From an uncultured Eubacteriales bacterium (GTDB lineage: Bacteria; Bacillota; Clostridia; Oscillospirales; Acutalibacteraceae): a stretch of 10,244 bases of DNA. Where the stretch lies: the NCBI GenBank assembly GCA_934636435.1, contig CAKUAQ010000054.1, positions 1 to 10,244 on the forward strand, written 5' to 3'. Below, piece by piece: positions 6,879 through 10,244 of the stretch (position 1 is its first letter; every line of letters starts with the position of its first letter). Both the position numbers and the translations under genes were made by a program. Under the pieces are notes generated by a model. That model was not told the origin of the DNA. It made no database searches and saw only the letters and a program-made list of their open reading frames with translations.

Positions 6879-7325
6879 TCATACCTTCGCGTAGTATCTG
6901 GAATAGATGGCGGCGTCCTCCCGGGGCAGCCGATAGAATCCGGGACGCACCCCGTCCCGGACAAAACCCGCGCCCTCATAGAGCGCGACGGCGGGCGCGT
7001 TGGACACCCGCACCTCCAGCGTCAGGCGGCATAGGTTCCGTTCCCGCGCCAGCCGATCCAGCGCCGCCAGCAGCGCCCGCGCCACTCCCCGCCGCCGGGC
7101 GGCGGGCGCCACCGCCACATTGGCGATCTGCCCCTCATCCGCCACGCAGTAGCAGCCCACATAGCCCAGCACACGGCCGGTCTCATCCACCGCCACCTGA
7201 AAGGCGGCATGGGGGTTTTCCAGCTCCTCCGCCAGCGCCGCTGCCGACCAGGGGACGGCAAAGCAGGCGCTCTCGAGGGCCGCCAGCGCCTGGATATGCT
7301 CCTGTGCCATGGGTACGACGCGCAT
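6879..7325 (-). CDS. rimI: RimI-type GNAT N-acetyltransferase
   Basis: This 148-residue acetyltransferase, using acetyl-CoA, is related to RimI, which acetylates the N-terminal Ala of ribosomal protein S18; related enzymes have wider N-terminal specificity. GNAT landmarks are present: IANVAVAPAARRRGVARALL at 68-86 with the pyrophosphate-binding RRRGVA loop, LTLEVR at 101-106 with Glu104 where RimI has its general base, and NAPAVALYEGAGF at 109-121 with Tyr116 as the likely general acid. It lies directly before tsaD, the classic bacterial order. Start: the ATG at 7325 with AAAGGGGG seven bases before. An ATG at 7397 overlaps the acpP stop (TAATG) and would add 24 residues, but that stretch is the acpP terminator hairpin and reads as non-conserved sequence, so the short form is preferred. 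No promoter lies between that terminator and the start, so expression probably depends on read-through. Confidence 0.93.
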   Translation of the reverse strand: MRVVPMAQEHIQALAALESACFAVPWSAAALAEELENPHAAFQVAVDETGRVLGYVGCYCVADEGQIANVAVAPAARRRGVARALLAALDRLARERNLCRLTLEVRVSNAPAVALYEGAGFVRDGVRPGFYRLPREDAAIYSRYYAKV

Positions 7326-7345
7326 ACCCGCGCCCCCTTTCCGAC

Positions 7346-7373
7346 AAAAAGGGGCAGAGAAGCCCTCTGCCCC
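7346..7373 (-). terminator. Rho-independent terminator/attenuator between acpP and rimI
   Basis: A perfect 9-bp stem (7351-7359 with 7365-7373), with a 5-base loop, is followed on the minus strand by five T residues (7346-7350). It lies 23 bases after the acpP stop and only about 20 bases before the rimI start. It likely lets acpP be transcribed far more than rimI-tsaD from one promoter. Confidence 0.88.
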
Positions 7374-7396
7374 TATACCGTCCGCAACGGCGGTCA

Positions 7397-7636
7397 TTAC
7401 ATGTTCTCTTCGATATACGAAACCAGCTGACCCACGGTGTGGATCTTCTCGATCATCTCGTCCGGCACCTCGCCGATATTGAATTCGTCCTCCAGCGACA
7501 TGAGCATATCCACCAGATCCAGAGAATCCGCGCCCAGATCGTCCACAATATCCGTCTCCGCCGTGATGGATTCCGGATCCACTTCGAACTGCGATGCCAG
7601 GATCGCTTTCAGCTTTTCAAACACCATAATCCCCAT
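7397..7636 (-). CDS. acpP: Acyl carrier protein
   Basis: This small acidic protein (79 residues; 76 from the second Met) carries fatty acyl chains on 4'-phosphopantetheine during fatty acid synthesis in the cytoplasm. The attachment motif is DLGADSLDLVDMLMSLEDEF, with Ser38 as the modified residue; the helix-2 acidic face that docks Fab enzymes and AcpS is intact. The start is ambiguous. The ATG at 7636 has GGAAGGA close upstream (gap 3-4 bases). The ATG at 7627 gives the typical ACP beginning MVFEKLK but is further from that site. It stands alone, without fab genes or acpS in view, and has a near-consensus promoter at 7721-7749 and its own terminator. This fits a highly expressed single gene. 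Confidence 0.97.
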   Translation of the reverse strand: MGIMVFEKLKAILASQFEVDPESITAETDIVDDLGADSLDLVDMLMSLEDEFNIGEVPDEMIEKIHTVGQLVSYIEENM

Positions 7637-7692
7637 TCATCCTTCCGAAGCCCCGTCGGCCAAGGGAACGACCCCGGAGCGTAGTTATTGTC

Positions 7693-7711
7693 GAAAGGCC
7701 CTTGACCTTTC
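7693..7711. promoter_or_regulatory. Inverted repeat at the acpP transcript start (possible operator or leader hairpin)
   Basis: GAAAGG (7693-7698) and CCTTTC (7706-7711) flank a 7-base spacer. The dyad begins within about 3 bases of the predicted acpP RNA start. It does not resemble the known FapR box. It may be a repressor site or a stabilising 5' hairpin. Confidence 0.4.
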
Positions 7712-7720
7712 TGCCCTTCA

Positions 7721-7749
7721 ATATTATGCAATGCAGCGGCGTTTGTCAA
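7721..7749 (-). promoter_or_regulatory. Near-consensus sigma-A promoter of acpP
   Basis: On the minus strand a perfect TTGACA (-35, 7744-7749), a 17-base spacer and TAATAT (-10, 7721-7726). The predicted start near 7714 leaves a leader of about 78 bases. The -35 lies only 18 bases after the GH25 stop, with no terminator between, so read-through from GH25 is possible. Confidence 0.9.
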
Positions 7750-7767
7750 TCCCTTTTTCGGAAATTT

Positions 7768-9195
7768 TTATTTTTTATCGGACGGCCCGCTGCTTTCGGG
7801 CGGTTTTTCCTCAATGGGATCGGTCAGATAATCGTTGAAAACGTACACCACCGTGCCGTCCCGCAGCACGATCCGCGACCAGCCCTTTTCCACGTTGATG
7901 CCGGTGCGGCGGAACCGCTGCCCCCGGTGTCCGGTACCGTAGCGGTTGGGCAGCGCCGCATCCGGCGACAGGCGCAGCCCCAGATGGTCGGAGGTGGCCG
8001 CCACCGTGTCCTCCACCCGCTCAAATTCCATGGTCACCGGCCACTTTGGCTCCTGCACATACGGCTCGGTGCACCGATACAGATCATCGTAGGCGATGTT
8101 GACATCCACCGGCCCGGTGATGCCGTCGATCTGCCCGTTGCTGGCGCATTGCCATATGGCATGGGGGCCGCCGTACCGCTTCGAGGACAGCTGATTGACG
8201 TATTGCGCCATCCAGATGCGGTATTTTCCCATCCGTCCGGTCTCAAACTGCCGCCACAGGGTGTTCCGATAGGTATACAGCATGGGCGTATACCCCGCCT
8301 GGATGATGTATTCCATGAAAGCGATGGCGTTATCGGTGACATCCGTATAGGAGGTGACGCGGTCCTTGGTGGCCAGGAGCTTTTTCTGGTGCTCGGTAGG
8401 ATTCTCCGGCGGCTCCAGACACAGCTTCACCCGCCCGGTGTCAAACACCTCAAAGTCGTAGGCTACCGGCCAGGTGATGTGCTCCCGGTACGGCTCGATC
8501 CTGTCCAGCACAAACTGCGCCTCCTCCAGCGCCTCGGTCTCGGTGATCGCCGATGAGAAGAAATACACCCCCACCTGAATTCCGGCGGCGATGGCGCCCC
8601 GGATGTTTTCGTCGAATTTGGTATCCTCATAGATACCTCCGTTCTCCGGATCGGTCCCATAGGAGCGTCCGCCAACCCGGATGAGGGCAAAGGTGATCCC
8701 CGACGCCTTGACCTTCTGCCAGTCGATGGGGGTGTCGGCGGCCGTCTTGCGCCACACATCCACGCCCAGGAGCTTTCCGGCGCCGCCCAGCTCCTGCCGT
8801 ATCTGCTCCAGCGTTATATGATCGGCTTCCGATGACTGGTCGGGACGCTCCACCTGTTCCTGCTTGGGATCCGACGGCGGCTGCACCGGGGCAGGCGCCT
8901 GCACCTTCGGGTAGGTCCGGGAGGCGGCGCGGCTACGGGTGGTGGTCGTGACCGTTTCCGTGGTGGTTTCCGCCGCGGCGGTCGTCGTCTGCGTGATGGC
9001 AGGCGGCGCACTGTCCACGCTCACCGCCGACGCTGTCGACGTCCCCGCGGGTCGCGCCTGCCGCCGCAGCCAGACGCCCACGCCCCAAACCGACCCCGCC
9101 GCCAATGCGGCAGCCGCAACCCCGGCGATCACCGGAGCGATCCAGCCGGGTCTCCCCGTTCCGGCCGCCGTATGTATTCCGGCAGTTTCTTTCAT
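7768..9195 (-). CDS. Membrane-anchored GH25 muramidase (lysozyme) with C-terminal SH3-like domain
   Basis: GH25 enzymes hydrolyse the beta-1,4 bond between MurNAc and GlcNAc in peptidoglycan. The protein of 475 residues has a short cytoplasmic start, one membrane helix or uncleaved signal anchor (about 18-42), a Thr/Ala/Ser-rich spacer (about 50-90), a Pro-rich stretch (about 95-120) and the GH25 barrel (about 142-375). Catalytic-type residues are Asp146 (LGVDVWRK) and Asp247/Glu249 (PVAYDFE), in the family's DxE pattern. A small SH3-like domain follows (about 398-458: LGLRLSPDAALPNRYGTGHR, WSRIVLRDGTVVYVF). The domain therefore faces outward to the wall. Start: the ATG at 9195 has GGAGG and GAGG upstream; ATGs at 9219 and 9213 lack a site. 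A promoter with extended -10 lies at 9309-9337. The likely role is wall remodelling or division, not phage lysis, since there is no holin or phage context. Confidence 0.93.
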   Translation of the reverse strand: MKETAGIHTAAGTGRPGWIAPVIAGVAAAALAAGSVWGVGVWLRRQARPAGTSTASAVSVDSAPPAITQTTTAAAETTTETVTTTTRSRAASRTYPKVQAPAPVQPPSDPKQEQVERPDQSSEADHITLEQIRQELGGAGKLLGVDVWRKTAADTPIDWQKVKASGITFALIRVGGRSYGTDPENGGIYEDTKFDENIRGAIAAGIQVGVYFFSSAITETEALEEAQFVLDRIEPYREHITWPVAYDFEVFDTGRVKLCLEPPENPTEHQKKLLATKDRVTSYTDVTDNAIAFMEYIIQAGYTPMLYTYRNTLWRQFETGRMGKYRIWMAQYVNQLSSKRYGGPHAIWQCASNGQIDGITGPVDVNIAYDDLYRCTEPYVQEPKWPVTMEFERVEDTVAATSDHLGLRLSPDAALPNRYGTGHRGQRFRRTGINVEKGWSRIVLRDGTVVYVFNDYLTDPIEEKPPESSGPSDKK

Positions 9196-9262
9196 ATGTC
9201 CCTCAGCCTCCATGCTCATTCGATCTGCGGCGGGTACGTCCGCCCGGCCGGCTCTGTTTGCG

Positions 9263-9287
9263 GCGCGGCCGCCGTCACGGGCCGCGC
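9263..9287 (-). other. GC-rich hairpin in the 5' leader of the GH25 mRNA
   Basis: GCGCGGCC (9263-9270) pairs perfectly with GGCCGCGC (9280-9287) around a 9-base loop. It sits 70-90 bases upstream of the ATG in a leader of about 107 bases. No T-tract follows, so this is not an attenuator of the usual type. It could affect mRNA stability. Confidence 0.55.
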
Positions 9288-9308
9288 TGTGTTATCTCTA
9301 TATCCAAC

Positions 9309-9337
9309 AGTATATCAGCTTACGGAATAAAATTCAA
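9309..9337 (-). promoter_or_regulatory. Extended -10 sigma-A promoter of the GH25 gene
   Basis: On the minus strand TTGAAT (-35, 9332-9337), a 17-base spacer and TATACT (-10, 9309-9314) preceded by TGA, giving an extended -10. The dyad CGGTC-N4-GACCG (9339-9352) abuts the -35 on its upstream side and could bind a regulator. Confidence 0.82.
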
Positions 9338-9373
9338 CCGGTCATTCGACCGTGTAAACTCTTACGCAGTCTT

Positions 9374-9396
9374 GTATGTGAAGAATTATCACATAC
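9374..9396. promoter_or_regulatory. 23-bp dyad between the divergent GH25 and XRE promoters, candidate operator
   Basis: GTATGTGA (9374-9381) and TCACATAC (9389-9396) form a perfect 8-bp dyad around an AT-rich 7-base spacer. It sits about 36 bases from the GH25 -35 and 18 bases from the XRE -35, where a shared regulator could act on both. The binding protein is unknown; the adjacent XRE regulator is the obvious candidate. Confidence 0.6.
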
Positions 9397-9414
9397 CGAG
9401 AGGAGGTTTACTGA

Positions 9415-9443
9415 TTGTACTTTCTACGCATTCATGGTATTAT
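9415..9443 (+). promoter_or_regulatory. Extended -10 sigma-A promoter of the XRE regulator-trmO unit
   Basis: TTGTAC (-35, 9415-9420), a 17-base spacer and TATTAT (-10, 9438-9443) preceded by TGG. The -10 lies inside a tandem 8-bp repeat, ATGGTATT, at 9434-9449. The predicted RNA start is near 9450, leaving a leader of about 170 bases before the regulator's ATG. That leader has two dyads (9496-9507 and 9573-9600) and no convincing coding frame. Confidence 0.78.
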
Positions 9444-9449
9444 GGTATT
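9434..9449. repeat. Tandem 8-bp repeat covering the -10 box of the XRE promoter
   Basis: ATGGTATT occurs twice back to back (9434-9441 and 9442-9449). It yields two successive TGG-TATTA(T/G) extended -10-like elements, only the first of which is correctly spaced from the -35. Confidence 0.9.
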
Positions 9450-9495
9450 AGTGTATCCCGATGTACCGTTGGTTGCACGAAGCGGTCTGTGCCGA

Positions 9496-9507
9496 ACCGT
9501 ATACGGT
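9496..9507. promoter_or_regulatory. Perfect 12-bp palindrome in the XRE leader
   Basis: ACCGTATACGGT is fully self-complementary and lies about 47 bases after the predicted start of the XRE transcript. A second dyad, TACCGA (9573-9578) with TCGGTA (9595-9600), lies just before the ribosome binding site. The shared ACCG/CGGT half-sites suggest operators of one regulator. This is inference from symmetry alone. Confidence 0.4.
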
Positions 9508-9620
9508 GGCGGTCTCCGCTCTGTCCCGCTGCGGTGCAAAAGCCGGGGATCACCGGAAACGTATCCACGTATTACCGACAGGATCATGCCGTAATCGGTA
9601 TGCAGAGAGGATGGCTTCTT

Positions 9621-10025
9621 ATGGAGACAGAGGACCGGCTGGCAGCATTTCCCGCCCGTCTGCGCCGATTGCGCCAGCAAAGCGGTATGACACAGCAGGA
9701 GGTTGCCGACGCACTGAGCATCCATCGCACCACCTATACCAAGTACGAGACGGCGCGCGCCAACCCGGATCAGGAGAGCCTGCTGGCGCTGGCCCGGTTG
9801 TTTCATGTCACCGTTGACTGCCTGCTGGGGCAGGAGGATTTTCCCGCCGGTGCCGACGGGGTGTTGGAGGACAACACCGACCGCTCGGGGCTGACCCCCC
9901 GGGAGGCAGAGCTGCTGGAGGCTTTTCGCCGGTTGTCTGAGGAGGAGCAGAAACGTCTGCTGTCCCAGGCGCACACCCGGCGGCAGGCGACCCGGCGTAC
10001 GGGACGACGGGAGAAACAGCCGTGA
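9621..10025 (+). CDS. XRE-family helix-turn-helix transcriptional regulator
   Basis: This 134-residue DNA-binding protein has an N-terminal Cro/CI-type helix-turn-helix at about 9-68: FPARLRRLRQQSGMTQQEVA, then ALSIHRTTYTKYE and LARLFHVTVDCLLG. A charged C-terminal region includes a predicted helix (LTPREAELLEAFRRLSEEEQ at 91-110) and a basic tail (RRQATRRTGRREKQP) with no ligand domain. The ATG at 9621 follows GAGAGG with a 10-base gap. An in-frame ATG at 9600 has no binding site. Its TGA overlaps the trmO GTG (GTGA), so the two are probably co-translated. It diverges from the GH25 gene, with dyads between, and may regulate itself and GH25. The target is not known. Confidence 0.93.
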   Translation: METEDRLAAFPARLRRLRQQSGMTQQEVADALSIHRTTYTKYETARANPDQESLLALARLFHVTVDCLLGQEDFPAGADGVLEDNTDRSGLTPREAELLEAFRRLSEEEQKRLLSQAHTRRQATRRTGRREKQP

Positions 10026-10244
10026 CATCGTTGAGCTGCATTCCCATCGCCCGGATCCGTACGGATTTCCCCGATAAATTCGGCATCCCCCGCCAGAGTG
10101 GGGTGGTGACGGAGCTGGAGGCCGCCGTGGTGTTCGAGCCGGACTACCGCAACCCGGACGCCCTGCGGGGACTGGAGGGCTTTTCGCATCTGTGGCTCAT
10201 CTGGCAATTCTCCGAGGTGCACAGAACCGGCTGGACGGCCACCG
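10022..10244 (+). CDS. trmO: TrmO (TsaA/YaeB family) tRNA m6t6A37 methyltransferase, N-terminal part (runs off right edge)
   Basis: TrmO uses S-adenosylmethionine to methylate N6 of t6A37 in threonine tRNA, giving m6t6A. The first 74 residues are visible, out of roughly 150-240 in the family. The family signature is clear: IARIRTDFPDKFGIPRQSG, then FEPDYRNPDALRGLEGFSHL and LWLIWQFSE. The start is GTG at 10022, overlapping the regulator's TGA by four bases, with GGGAG eight bases upstream. The substrate of this enzyme is the product of TsaD, encoded about 3 kb away on the other strand. The C-terminal part is outside the window, so domain completeness cannot be judged. Confidence 0.93.
   Translation, partial: MTSLSCIPIARIRTDFPDKFGIPRQSGVVTELEAAVVFEPDYRNPDALRGLEGFSHLWLIWQFSEVHRTGWTAT

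Noticed and set aside
4617..7034. An 805-codon plus-strand open frame over the beta-helix and tsaD genes
   Set aside because: The composition is Arg/His/Pro/Ala-rich with no domain, and it lies antisense to two clearly recognised genes.
7325..7397. Longer RimI start overlapping the acpP stop
   Set aside because: The extra 24 residues are encoded by the acpP terminator hairpin and do not resemble the RimI N-terminus. The 7325 start has a better ribosome binding site.
7782..7812. Plus-strand hairpin followed by TTTTT near the GH25 gene end
   Set aside because: The stem is only about 5 bp and lies inside the GH25 coding sequence, and no plus-strand gene needs a terminator there.
9415..9594. 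A 59-codon plus-strand frame starting with TTG, with AGGAGG eight bases upstream, possibly a leader peptide
   Set aside because: The TTG is also the -35 box of the XRE promoter, so the RNA would start after it. The peptide shows no recognisable features. It would need an upstream promoter to be real.
1..10244. CRISPR arrays, tRNA/rRNA genes, insertion sequences, attachment sites
   Set aside because: I saw no regularly spaced repeats, cloverleaf-like sequences, transposase motifs or terminal inverted repeats with target duplications.

Overview
This window looks like the chromosome of a GC-rich Firmicute, most likely a gut Clostridia of the Oscillospirales/Ruminococcaceae type. This is inferred from the MazF, TsaD, acyl carrier protein and lipoprotein sequences, the clear sigma-A promoters, the strong AGGAGG-type ribosome binding sites and the intrinsic terminators. 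Nothing points to a phage, plasmid or transposon. The content is mostly housekeeping, and I found no convincing new multi-gene defence or mobile system.

Layout: nine complete or partial genes lie on the minus strand, and two lie on the plus strand at the right end. Reading the minus strand from right to left: (a) a membrane-anchored GH25 muramidase with an SH3-like tail (9195-7768); (b) an acyl carrier protein with a near-consensus promoter (7636-7397); (c) rimI-tsaD followed by a signal-less right-handed beta-helix protein (7325-4731); (d) a promoter-led operon made of a two-helix membrane protein of unknown function, the bifunctional NAD(P)H-hydrate repair enzyme Nnr, and a small lipoprotein (4557-1868); (e) a stand-alone MazF-type endoribonuclease (1559-1182), bracketed by two intrinsic terminators and with no visible MazE; (f) the first 350 codons of a SERCA-like P-type Ca2+ ATPase with its own promoter (1051-1, running off the left edge).

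Plus strand: an XRE-family regulator (9621-10025) overlaps the GTG start of trmO (10022 onward, cut by the right edge). The GH25 and XRE genes diverge from a roughly 425-bp intergenic region that holds two well-formed divergent promoters and several dyad symmetries.

How the genes relate: RimI and TsaD are classic neighbours. TsaD makes t6A37 on ANN-decoding tRNAs, and TrmO, about 3 kb away on the other strand, methylates that product to m6t6A. Nnr is metabolite repair, ACP is lipid synthesis, GH25 is cell-wall turnover and MazF is mRNA cleavage. The order Nnr, lipoprotein, MazF resembles the clostridial nnr / LolA-like lipoprotein / alr / mazEF neighbourhood, with alr and mazE missing here.
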